From: Hemerocallis citrina
Taxonomy: Eukaryota > Streptophyta > Magnoliopsida > Asparagales > Asphodelaceae
Direction: 5' to 3'
NCBI GenBank assembly: GCA_017893485.1
Contig: CM030364.1
Coordinates: forward strand, 247,989,122-248,053,121
Length of the DNA stretch: 64,000 bases
This document shows, piece after piece, positions 11,821 to 21,640 of this stretch (position 1 is the stretch's first letter; each line of letters begins with the position of its first letter). The translations under genes and the position numbers were made by a program. Below the pieces are notes generated by a model that saw only the letters and a program-made list of their open reading frames with translations, searched no databases and was not told the DNA's origin.

Positions 11821-14800
11821 TTACTGAATGACATTGCAGAATGACATTACAGCTCCATCTACTGGCCTAGGATGAGGAAGATAATCAATCTTTGCATCAG
11901 GATTAAGCAATTCCCACCTAAAGATTGTCACACATTATAAGTTGATCAATATGCATCCATTAACATCTATTACTAATTAAAGAGAAATTAAGTCTGAGTA
12001 TATCACTTGTAGCCCAGAGAGAGATGGTGAAGCATAATTGACAATTGCGTCCTTGCGAGCATATTGCCAGCGCAGATCCTATGACCCCCACCAAATACTT
12101 GATAAGTTCCAGGCTTTGGTGGATTCTGTAACGACATAAAATTTTCAATGAAGATTGTAGTATTAGTTAGTCAACTAGCTTTCCGAATAAATACAAATCT
12201 GTCAGAGCATTGATTGATAAGCATTTCTAATCATTAAACAATATTAGGGGTGTGTTACTGGAATTTAGAGGGGAAAACAAGAGAAATACTTAGGGATTGA
12301 TAGCTGAAGAGTTTGCGACCTACGCTATTCACTGTAATGGACTGAATCACAACACTTGGGGAACTATGAATAAATTGTAACTGTTATGAGGACTCAATGC
12401 TTTGTGTGAAAACATAGAGCTATCTTCACTAATTTGGTCTCTAAATTCAGGAAACAAAACTACTCACATCCCATCTTTCAGGCTTGAAGCTGTGTGGATC
12501 ATCAAAGTTGTTGGGATCCGTATGAAGGGATCGAAGCCATACAACAACTTGCCATCCTTTTGGTATTATATAATCTGCAAGTTCAAGACAATATTAAGCA
12601 GATATATTGAAAGAAATTCAACAACGCTAATTAAGTATGTTTTCTTTTCATTAATTTCTTTTTCTTCTTCTTTCCCTCGGCACCTCCGTAATGAACATCT
12701 TTGTTAGCAATGCGGAAACCGTTGAGGGCAATATTTGCCATTCTTATCGTTTCTTCAACAACCTGAAAGGATATTCAGTTCATTATGTTTAGTTTCCTTC
12801 TTTCTTTTAATGTGAGTGTTTCTAAGGAGAAAAAATAATAAATTCTGAAGCATGACTAACAATGTTCTATGTCATTAGATTTTAATTTCTAATGCATTCT
12901 GCAAAATGCATCCTAATTGCCTTGAACTCCAAAACTTTGCTTATCCAATTCTTGTATTTTCTTTTCATCAAATAAAAGAAATTACCCTAATTTATGTTGG
13001 ACATATGGGTGTGTTTTCACTATATATGCATAATATTATTTATAATAATATTGTATGGAAAACACATATGTTACACATAGCTTGAGTGGGCCTAGAGTTC
13101 AGTATCCCAACCCAATATTTCCGATAGATACTTGCTAGACGTTAGCATTGGTATAAATACCTGAAACCCTGATCCGACCCGGACCCGGCATTGGACCGGA
13201 ACCGACCCAGCCTATCCAGGTCCGGGTCCGGGTCCTAAAATGGGACCCATTGTACTTTCGGGTCCTGGTCCGCTGAAAAGAGACCCGACCCGGACCCTGA
13301 CCTGTTAAAAAAAACCCAAAAAATCAATATAAAAATAAATATTATATCCTCATCCTTTCCCTCATTCTTCCTCAATTCTAAATCTTTCTCTTCCAAACTC
13401 AAAACTCATGCATTTTTCTTCTCTCCTCTATTCTAAATCCTCCACTCGCCGCCTCCGCTCGCCGCTAGAACCAACCCGGATCCGGACCCGCTGAAAAGAG
13501 ACCCAACCCGGACCCGAACCTGGACCCGTTAAAAAATTCCAAAAAATCAACATAAAAATAAATATCATATCCTCATCCCTTCCCTCCTTCATCCTCATTT
13601 CTAAATCTTCCTTTTCCAAACTCAAAACTCATGCTTTTTTCTTCTCTCCTCTATTCTAAATCCTCCACTCGATGCTTCTGCTCACCACTCACACTCCCGC
13701 TCCTACCCGAACGAGTGGGAATATTTTAATAGGACCCGGACCCGGTCCTCACGGGTCCGGGTGCGGGTGCGGGTCCGGATCCGGGTAGTGAAGGACCCGA
13801 CCTGACCCGATACCAATGCTACTAGACGAAGTGGTCTAGGTATTCCCCTAATTCTTAGGTCTTCTCTTATTATTATTTCTCATATATAATATTGCTTAAC
13901 AATTTACTCTCTCGAAGTTCAAAAACAAATTATATTATACTTATTTTTAGAAAATGTTTTTTTCGTAGAAAATGTTCTTACATATACCTTTGCAGTATAC
14001 GTCAATTTTGAGATGTCATCCATTGTTATGTAATCTTCTCTCTTTCCCTTCTTTATCTCTGCATTCTCCTCCTAAAAATAGATGAATTTAAATATGATTA
14101 GTTAGGTAATACATTGTGGAATTAGATCTTGGTTATGTATACGCTACATGAGTATACCCGAAGTTTTTTTAGAGCTTCTGGTGATTTGGAGAGGTGATAA
14201 AGAGCCCACATCAAAGAAAGGGATGTAGACTCGAACCCTCCCACGATAAAACTCACGATATTGTCAACCACCTCATTGTCGCTTAGTTGTTGCCCGTCAT
14301 TCTGGATCCCCATAATCCCATCCATGAGATCACCTTCGCCTGCATCTATTGTATATCCTCTTTTCTTTCTTTTTTCCAACTCGTCTCTAAAAATTGCATC
14401 CAGCCGCTTCCTACACTGCCATGTGCATGCATATTCAAAATTTATGAGTTATAGTACTTAAACTGAAAGAGAAGCGAAAAACAAGTTTTTTGTATTTAAA
14501 TAGGAAACTTGATGAGAGACTTGAAATAATTATAAATAAATAGGAGGTTACAATTTAAAAAATTAATGTTTAACATGTACCCGTGATTTCCCACAACCAA
14601 GAAACAAGTAGCTATAGTTGCAATAATTTAATATGATTGGAGGCGTAATTGAAGTTGGAGACGATCTAACTCATTTTGAAAGGGCAGACTGTTAATTAGT
14701 ACGTAGTGCCTCTTGCATGATTCCTTTCATTTTATGAGAAAATCATGTGGGCACAGATCTAGACGAGAGCCAATATATGCCACTCGTTCAGTCCTATATC

Positions 14801-16200
14801 GTACCCTATGCAACTTTGAATGTGTAGAATTCCCTCCAAAACCCAACCTTACATCTGTTAAAAAAAAAAATAAAAAAATTTAAATAAAAAATAAAAAATA
14901 AAAAATAAATTAGAAGTTCTCATTCTTCTTAAATATTCAAACCTTCAGAGCTTGATGGAATGCAGTGCCTGGAAAATCAAGTGGGTACGCTCTGAATCCT
15001 GGAACTAATCCTTTAAAGCACTGATTCATCTCATCAACCAATGGCCCAGGTTCCATGCTAGCAAACATCTTACAAATGTTCAGAAACGTCACCTGAAATG
15101 TATACACAGATATTTTACATGCCATTAATTACTAGTCTGTTAGAGAGAAAAAAATGGGTGGTCGTCTTTATATTCTTTTTCTCAAATGCATCTTCAAACC
15201 GTTTAGGATGATATAAATTTTATAGAACATAGAATGATCGATGGAGGCAGAAGATTTTAACATGTTTTGTCCATATATCAAACAGTTCTATTGTTTTATC
15301 ATTTTTTAAATGATGTATGCACAGAACACAGTAACAGTAAAATTTTTGGCTTAATTTGGATTACTTCCAAGGGTAATTTTTTTCTTCTTCCAATATATGT
15401 CAGGTAATCTCATGCATCCTCATTTTATCATATAATAGGGAGATCTTTAATATAATGGGTTAATTAATAAAATCATGCCTCCTTGGTTACAAGAGACGCG
15501 TTGATGGTTCCTTTATTTGCCCAGGATTGAAGCGTGGAAACAATACGCGGCTGCACTATAAGTGCAATTCTTTTCAGGGCCTTTGGTTGGTTGATGGCGT
15601 TCACTATGAAGTTCCTCATCATTGTGTGTTGCTTCCCTTCCACGTTGACCATGGAGGTTGTGCCAACCAGGTAAGGTGATGGGTAGCGGATGTAGAAATC
15701 TTTGGCTGATTGCAACACAAATTTGTTGCTGTCCGGAGAGCATGTGATTATGGTGGGATGCCCAAATATGTGGCTTCTATAGATCCCTAATCCTTCTCCA
15801 TATCTGGAATCATAAATTGATCTTAAATCTTTACTGCTATTATTAGAGGGTTTATCAGTTTATGCTACAAAGTCGTCAAATATCTGTAACTTGGTGAAAA
15901 TGATAAACAGAGAGATGTTACATACTTGAGTTTCTTGGAGATGATGAAATCGTCAGGGCGACGAAGGAACTTGAAGTACCATAGAAAAGTGAGAGTCTCT
16001 CCGATTAGAGGCAAACCCATATGACCTGGTGGTAGCTTTGTGCTCGTAAGCTTTCCTTCTTGCTTGCTTCTTATTAGGCATCTTAGTCGCAAATATGCTG
16101 AGAAAATAACGTCATTCAGGTGCCATACTACCTTTGCTAACAGTGGAATAGCAGCCAACAAGCACCATACTATCGTTTCTTTTGTTTCCATTATTTGCAT
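11821..16200 (-). CDS. Cytochrome P450, CYP85-clan type (kaurenoic acid oxidase / beta-amyrin 11-oxidase-like), 9 exons
   Basis: Exons (minus): 16200-15926, 15803-15479, 15092-14943, 14415-14158, 14071-13988, 12762-12684, 12574-12468, 12125-12007, 11917-11821. They total 1494 nt, giving 497 residues with no internal stop and matching phases at every junction. The protein has an N-terminal membrane anchor (about residues 10-28) and a hinge LPPGHMGLPLIGE (56-68). The I-helix oxygen-binding motif is GGFEST (309-314), the K-helix ExxR is EETIR (E368-R371), PERW is at 422-425, and the heme loop FGGGHRICAG has axial Cys444. Length and all landmarks are normal for an ER-anchored plant monooxygenase. 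The motif style (ICAGNMLAR, YLPHPRPVDG) fits the CYP85 clan, which oxidises terpenoids and steroids; substrate and subfamily cannot be decided here. Intron 2 uses a GC donor; other introns are GT-AG. Intron 5 hosts a nested solo LTR and MITE. An alternative start is Met4. Confidence 0.93.
12995..13901. mobile_element. Solo copia-type LTR in P450 intron 5, split by a MITE
   Basis: The segment begins TGTTGGACATATGGG, ends GCTTAACA, and is flanked by the perfect 5-bp duplication ATTTA (12990-12994 and 13902-13906). Without the inserted MITE and its 8-bp duplication it is 220 bp. Its layout (TGTTGGA start, a CTTGAGTGGGC block, a CAGTATCCCAACCC block, TAACA end) parallels the LTR of element G, so it is a relative of that family. 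A lone LTR with an intact duplication is the usual product of LTR-LTR recombination. It lies in the intron between exons 5 and 6 and touches neither splice site. Confidence 0.85.
13143..13821. mobile_element. hAT-like MITE with GGACCCG subterminal repeats
   Basis: Perfect 12-bp terminal inverted repeats (TAGCATTGGTAT at 13143-13154, its complement at 13810-13821) are flanked by an 8-bp target duplication, CTAGACGT/CTAGACGA, with one mismatch. An 8-bp duplication and a TAG-type terminus point to the hAT superfamily. The 679-bp element encodes no transposase. Its ends carry many copies of the hexamer GGACCC/GGGTCC, as expected of subterminal transposase-binding repeats. The middle contains a diverged tandem duplication of about 210 bp (roughly 13275-13480 and 13491-13690). 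It sits inside the solo LTR, so it arrived later. Confidence 0.85.
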
Positions 16201-16221
16201 TAACTAAACCACACATTCCAG

Positions 16222-16233
16222 CTATATAAATAC
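16222..16233 (-). promoter_or_regulatory. TATA-like element upstream of the P450 gene
   Basis: On the minus strand the sequence reads TATTTATATAGC, 22-33 bp upstream of the first ATG (16200). This is very close; if used, transcription would start near the ATG and translation might begin at Met4. I offer it as a candidate only. Confidence 0.25.
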
Positions 16234-16407
16234 ACAAGCTCCTAGATTCCTTTCCCCGAGATTCCGACTGGTTCAAAACCTAAAGGACAATGTTGATGAT
16301 AAACTACTCTGCAGGACTTGCATGTAAACTAATTATTATATCCCAATGAATGAAGCTAGATATTGAAGCAAAAGGAATAGTAGGAAGCTAAAAATTAAAG
16401 TTTCCTC

Positions 16408-16428
16408 ATATATATATATATATATATA
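16408..16428. repeat. TA microsatellite, left flank of foldback element
   Basis: An uninterrupted run of alternating A and T precedes the 60-bp inverted repeat; a matching run lies at about 16592-16608 on the other side. Confidence 0.8.
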
Positions 16429-16582
16429 GATATGAGCAACTTGCTCATTTAGTAAATGAGCAAGTGATGAGGTGGCATGCCATGTGATACATTGAGTATC
16501 TAACCACTTTTAGGATTTTCCAATCACATGGCATGCCACCTCATCACTTGCTCATTTACTAAATGAGCAAGTTGCTCATATC
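16429..16582. mobile_element. Foldback MITE with perfect 60-bp inverted repeats
   Basis: Arm 1 (16429-16488) and arm 2 (16523-16582) are exact reverse complements over 60 bp, separated by a 34-bp loop. Each arm also contains shorter palindromes such as ATGAGCAACTTGCTCAT. The element is embedded in a TA microsatellite on both sides, like the microsatellite-targeting Micron-type MITEs described in rice. It lies 229 bp upstream of the P450 start codon. Perfect arms imply recent origin or gene conversion. Transcribed, it would form a long hairpin. Confidence 0.8.
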
Positions 16583-16602
16583 CCTTTTACCCATATATAT
16601 AT

Positions 16603-16694
16603 ATATATGTCAACTAATATGTACACCAATTAACACCAGGGAGGATCTATATATGTCAACTAATATGTACACCAATTAACACCAGGGAGGATCT
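16603..16694. repeat. Perfect 46-bp tandem duplication
   Basis: Units 16603-16648 and 16649-16694 are identical. Each starts ATATATGTCAACTAATATG and ends CAGGGAGGATCT. Identity of the copies suggests a very recent duplication event next to the TA repeat. Confidence 0.9.
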
Positions 16695-16935
16695 TTCTCT
16701 TTTAGGATCGCTGAAGATGCTCATTTTGTGCTTGAATACATCATGTCTCATATTTTAATAGCATACATAAGATAATGACTTGTGCAAGGACGTATATATT
16801 ACTTAGATGATTAGGACATGCATTTTTACGTGTTTTTCAGCCACAAGAGTTGTTAAAGAGTCCCAAATACATGCACAGGCTCACTGCATGTCCATGACTT
16901 CATTGCAAATATGTTCACGATCGATAGTTTTCGGG

Positions 16936-17549
16936 TGTGGCTGCTAATTTTGGTGTGTGGGAGCAAAGAGATGATACGCGAATTTTTCTAGAAACAATAA
17001 AAGCAAATCTGCTGACTTCTTGCTATATAGTGTTAACTGTTTCTTAACGCTGGCGTTGACTTGCAAAATAAGTTCGAAACACCGGGATTGTTCCTGGCAA
17101 CGAACCCACCGACGCTCAAGTCAGTAATCAAGAAAATTATGAAAGAGGTTTTGTGGAGAAAATACTCATTACATTTTTTATGGTGGGGATAGAGGGGTAT
17201 TTAAAGTCATCTTTAGAAACAGTTTCGAGATAATCATTTATCTCTACTTCCCGATATTTTTGGATAAGAAACAGAGTTTAAATCGTTTCATGATAAGAGA
17301 TTTAGTTTAAACCGTTTCTTAGAGATAATTATGAATTTGAATTACTCTTTAAATATCTTCGGTTTGTTCATAATGAGCTGTCACCTTGACCCAGTAAGAC
17401 AGAGCCATTTTTGGGTTATTGGGCTTGGAAAAGTCTCAGTTCCCATTTTCAGACCCGTTTGTAGGGAAAATTGCCGCTTTACCCCTGAGAGCTTTGAGAT
17501 TCGCGTCTGTTTGAACGGTCCCGATTTAGTTCTATTTTTGGCTATATCA
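16936..17549 (-). repeat. 3' LTR of gypsy C
   Basis: On the minus strand it starts TGATATAGCC and ends GCAGCCACA. It aligns along its length with 39317-39922, with many substitutions. Shared blocks include GCTGCTAATTTTGGTG and GACGCTCAAGTCAGTAATCA on the plus strand. Confidence 0.88.
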
Positions 17550-17550
17550 C

Positions 17551-17566
17551 AAGCCCCCCACTCCCG
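17551..17566 (-). other. Polypurine tract of gypsy C
   Basis: The minus strand reads CGGGAGTGGGGGGCTT one base before the 3' LTR start TGATATAGCC, the expected place and composition for the plus-strand primer. Confidence 0.7.
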
Positions 17567-17787
17567 AAGACTGAGTTTTACAGCCTTTGAGGAGTAGTTC
17601 GCCCGTTTTTAATAGCTCATAGAATTTGTCGGCGTTAACTTTCACTAGAAGACTTAATCAAATAGGTATTTCTATGAAATTCAGAATTTCATATCTTTCA
17701 ACTATGTAATAGAGGTCTTTCGAACGTTTAGAGTTCGCTTGCAGTGTAACAATGCTTTCCTGAGTTTGTAAAATACTCAGAATTTTT

Positions 17788-20700
17788 TTTTGATATATCG
17801 GATAGAGCCAAACGGCTCCAGCCATCAAAAGATATATATATATATAACAAAACAGTAGAGATACAAAAATAATTACAAAAAGAGTTTACAGGCTGTAAAA
17901 CGGAAATTAAATTACAAAAAGGATTACAAAAATCGGATGAGGCGCACGCAAATAAGATATCTGCGAACACTGATAAAGGCGACGGAGCAAACCGCCAGAC
18001 TAACAACACAACTAAAGGCAGTAAACACCCTGCCGCACCAAAGAGGAGGGAAGATGCCCACAAAGGCAAACAACCGCAAGGCAAAAGGCATCGCCACGAT
18101 CAGGAAGCCAGATCCAGGGACACCCAAACCTTGGTGACATGAGCGAAAGTTGTGGAAGAAATCCAAAAGACTGACCCAAGACTCAGGAGGCAAAACAGCC
18201 CCACACGAAGGCACAAAACAAAACCTGTACAGAAAAGAAAAGAGAGAAAATGCAGAAAACCAGGCGCACCACTAAAAAGCTCAGAAAATAGTGTATGCAA
18301 ACATACACAAGTATGCGTACACAAAGTGCGAAGACAGGAGGAGAGAAGGCACACCACAAAATATTTAAAGACGTGGCTAAAAGAGAAGAAATAGACCCAG
18401 CCTCTCATGAAAACACAAACAGCATCGAAAAGACAAAAAAACAGACTGCCAACTCAGAGGAGGAGAGAAAAATGCAAAAACTCAGCTGTGCGCAAGAAGA
18501 TGAGCCGACATGGAAGCTGCTTTCTTAGCTAAAATACGAGCACTCACACGAATTTGCATATTATTATAAAGTTTCTTATTGTATTTTCGCTTAGCGGGGG
18601 GAGGATCGACCTCCACCGAATGGAGCGAAATCACACCAAGGTCCGGCTTGCTAGCCTCGACTTTGTTTTGGCAAGAAAAGGATAAGAGGACTTTGGAAGA
18701 AACTGCCGATGATATAGGGATGGAATTAGTATGATAAGAATAACGAGAAAAGGAAGAGTCACCAAGAAACGGTTGTTGAAAGAGCCCCATCGTACTACGT
18801 AACCAAGAATGGCAAGGCCTAAAGGATTTAAACAAAACAGACTTCTTATCCAGACTCATACTCAATGAAGGCCTCACAACTTTAGTATGGGGACGAGGTT
18901 GATACGTACCCGACCGAGGAAAGGAAACAAGTTCTGTGAAATCCGAGCGATCCTTAAACAGGAAAGCAATATTAGGATATTGAGGAGTAGCAAGAGAAGC
19001 ACCATGAGCCGTGGAAGAAGTAGTGGGGTTCTTAGATGGATAAGGAACAACTATAGAGGAGTCAAAATCCTTTGCAGACTCAAGACTACTCTTCCTCGCG
19101 AAGCATGCATAAAGCATGCGCTTAAAGAGGGGATAGTTAAGAAAGGAGAGACGTTTGAGGATTTAACCAAAACAAAATCCTTATCCAGACTCAAATTCAA
19201 AGTAGGCACCACAGCTTTAGAATGGGGACGAGCCTGATAAGAACCCAACCGAGGGAAGGAAATAAGTTTCGTATAAACCGTTCGATCCTTAAACAGATTA
19301 GCAATATTAGGAAGCTGAAGAGTGCCAAGGGAGTCACCATAAGCTATGAAGGAATTAGTTGAGTTCATAAATGTATAAGGAACAACTGCAGAGGAGTCAA
19401 AATTGTTTTCAGACTCAGAACTAAACTTCCTCGCCAAGCATGCATTAAGCTTGCCCTTTAAGAGTGGATAGTTAAGAAAGGAGAGAAGTTTGGCCAGTAA
19501 GGGTGTGCCTTTGGGTAATCCAAGAAATTTTTGAAGGGAAAAACATCGACTGCGCGAGTGTCCTAGCTTGTCACAGAGAATGCACTTCATTTTATTCACG
19601 CACACTCGTTTAAAATGCCCAGGAAGGAGGCACTTGAAACAAACCAGGAGCGGGTCGGACCTACAAGAGGAATGGGCAATAGGGAATATGGGAGAGCTAC
19701 GAGAGCGACCCAGTTTAAAGGGCCTATTTTTTTTAACGACCTCAACCCAAGACGGGCACAAAGAGGCCATGGCCCAAAACCAGAAAAGGGCAAGAGCGAG
19801 AGGATACCCGAGCAGGGCTATGGAAATTGATATAGAGAAGATCAGATACTGCAAAAGTGGCTATAATAAAGAGGATAACGGATCGCTACAGATCCAGGAC
19901 AAAAACACCAATGTAATTCAATGCGCTAGACAAACCGTAATGCAAGCACCAGGGGATCGGGAAGATCCAAACCACAACGAAACAGAACTAAAAAAGAGTT
20001 CAGAAAGAGTAGTTAAGAAGCTTCAGAAAGAGTAGTTAAGGGCATATTAAGCATTAATAACTAAAAACAGTTGTTTTTTGTTGTTGGCTGATAGAACAAA
20101 TTAGAGTGTCGTCCGATAGAACAAATTGGAACGGTAGATCTAGACTATTCAACAGAAAGCATTGAGCAAAGCACGGAGCCGAGAATCGCCAACCCAGATC
20201 ACAGATATAAAACTACGAAGAACGTAGGTTAAAGAACGAAAAGGGGGAAAGAGGAAACGGGCTCAAAATGAACTTAAGGAGAGTCGAATCGAAGAGAACC
20301 CTAAAAATAAGAGTAATAAATCGTAAAGAAAATAAATAAAAATAAACTCACAGTGCTAGTAGAGGCAAAAACGAAGCCAAACTCTGAGAAAGGGGGAGAC
20401 TGCTAGAGCCAATCTGGAGAAGCTCGGAACTTCGAAAGCAAGAACCACGAGCGAAAGAGGAACTGAGGGAGGAAAGCGCTGCTCCCCTGAATCCCTACCG
20501 GGTCCCGCACGAACTCCACTGAGGGAGGAGTGAGGAAAGCGCTGCTCCACGAGGCGACAGGGAGGGTGAGGTTGACATGGGAGTACGGGATGGAACAGAT
20601 CCAGAGATACGGGGACGGATGCGGAGATCGGAGATCTGAGAAACGGGATCAGTGCTCGAGAAAGAGGAAGATGAAGATCGCCTTTAAAATCACCTAAAAA

Positions 20701-21076
20701 TTTGCCTTTTCTTCTCTTGTTAACACCGAGATCGAACCCCGGTAGGGAGCTCAAACCCGATTAAGAGTGGAGCAGGACTCTGAAAAAGGAAAGCCTCCGA
20801 TCCAGATGAGGAAGCCTAGATAGATGGAGGAAAATCCACTAACTCCAGCCCACTGGGTCGAAAGAAAGGGGCGGGGAGGGCAATTTGAGGGTGGTCGAGG
20901 GAAAGGGAAAAAGGGGAGATGGGTGTGTAGAGGGGAGGGCGCTCTGCAAAATTAACGAAGGGAGGGAGAGGAGATCTGGGCTGAATCGAGCGGATCTGGC
21001 GGGGAGAGGCGACAGAGGAGAAGAAACTAAAAAATTGCCTTTTTCAAATGTGCATATGTTTTTTCTCCGGCATGAT
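17788..21076 (-). mobile_element. LINE-like retroelement encoding only an ORF1-type protein
   Basis: It is bounded by a perfect 16-bp target-site duplication, AATACTCAGAATTTTT (17772-17787 and 21077-21092). On the minus strand it ends in an A tail preceded by GCTCTATCCGATATATC. The 5' part (20.3-21.07 kb) is G+C-rich leader. The only recognisable coding capacity is a CCHC zinc-knuckle protein; no endonuclease or reverse transcriptase is present in 3.3 kb. Retroposition therefore depended on another LINE. It lies inside gypsy C. Confidence 0.82.
18482..19854 (-). pseudogene. LINE ORF1-like CCHC zinc-knuckle protein with internal duplication
   Basis: The minus-strand frame 19854-19051 (267 codons) carries two zinc knuckles in tandem, CFKCLLPGHFKRVC and CILCDKLGHSRSRC, spacing CX2CX4HX4C, as in RNA-binding ORF1/gag proteins. 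A second frame, 19117-18482 (211 codons), repeats the sequence after the knuckles. NACLARKFSSESENNFDSS in the first corresponds to YACFARKSSLESAKDFDSS in the second, and LFKDRTVYTKLISFPR to LFKDRSDFTELVSFPR. The repeat unit is about 345 bp and the frame shifts at the junction, so the two halves are not in one frame. A basic stretch PPAKRKYNKKLYNN is near the C terminus. Upstream leader frames (20356-20754) look non-coding. Confidence 0.7.
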
Positions 21077-21092
21077 AATACTCAGAATTTTT

Positions 21093-21640
21093 AAAATAAT
21101 TTTTTAGATTTTTTTTTGAATTTTCCAGATTATTTTGATTTTTTTTCCAAAATTTTAATAATTTTTGGAATGCTTAATTAATTAATCCGAATATTAAATT
21201 AATTTCTGGAATTTAAAAACAGTTTTTCTAAAATAATAATTACTTTTCAGAATTTAAAATAATATTTTGAATTTGTAATTATTTTTCAGAATTTTGAAAT
21301 AAATTTCCAGATTTTAAAAGTAATTTTCAGTTTTTTAAAATTAATTTTCCAAATTTTTTACTTAATTAATCTAAAATTTTAAATTAATTTCCGGAATTTT
21401 AAAATAACTTTTCAATTTTAATTAATTTTGCGATTTTTTTTCAATTTCCGAGTTAAAATAATCAATTTTCAAAAAAGAAAATTATTAACAATTACTTTTT
21501 TGGAATTAAAAAATATTTTTCTGGATTAATAATTATTTTTCTAAATTTTTAATAAAATTTTTCGAATTTTTAATTATTTTTTGGAATTTTTAAAATAATA
21601 AATTTGAATTAATAATTAAATAAATGATTAAATTAATTAC
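21093..21640. other. Extremely A+T-rich, quasi-repetitive stretch within gypsy C
   Basis: It consists of loosely repeating variants of TTTTCAGAATTTTAAAAT with almost no G or C. No open frame. It is inside the 3' non-coding half of gypsy C, between the LINE-like insertion and the repeat arrays. Confidence 0.6.

Noticed and set aside
12007..12148. Apparent premature stop in the P450 after the heme loop (GYK then TGA)
   Set aside because: It is the 5' splice site: AA|GTGATA joins the next exon at ctttag|GTGGGAA, giving GYKWELLNPD in frame.
18152..19237. Plus-strand Lys/Arg-rich frames opposite the LINE-like ORF1
   Set aside because: They are antisense shadows of the zinc-knuckle protein, which has recognisable motifs.
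16936..21092. LTR at 16936-17549 as a solo LTR unrelated to the right-hand copy
   Set aside because: It has an adjoining polypurine tract, matches 39317-39922 end to end in the same orientation, and the flanking 5-mers differ by only one base.
20356..21094. Open frames of 132 and 69 codons in the 5' part of the LINE-like element
   Set aside because: Pro/Ser- or Arg/Gly-rich, no motif; typical G+C-rich LINE leader.
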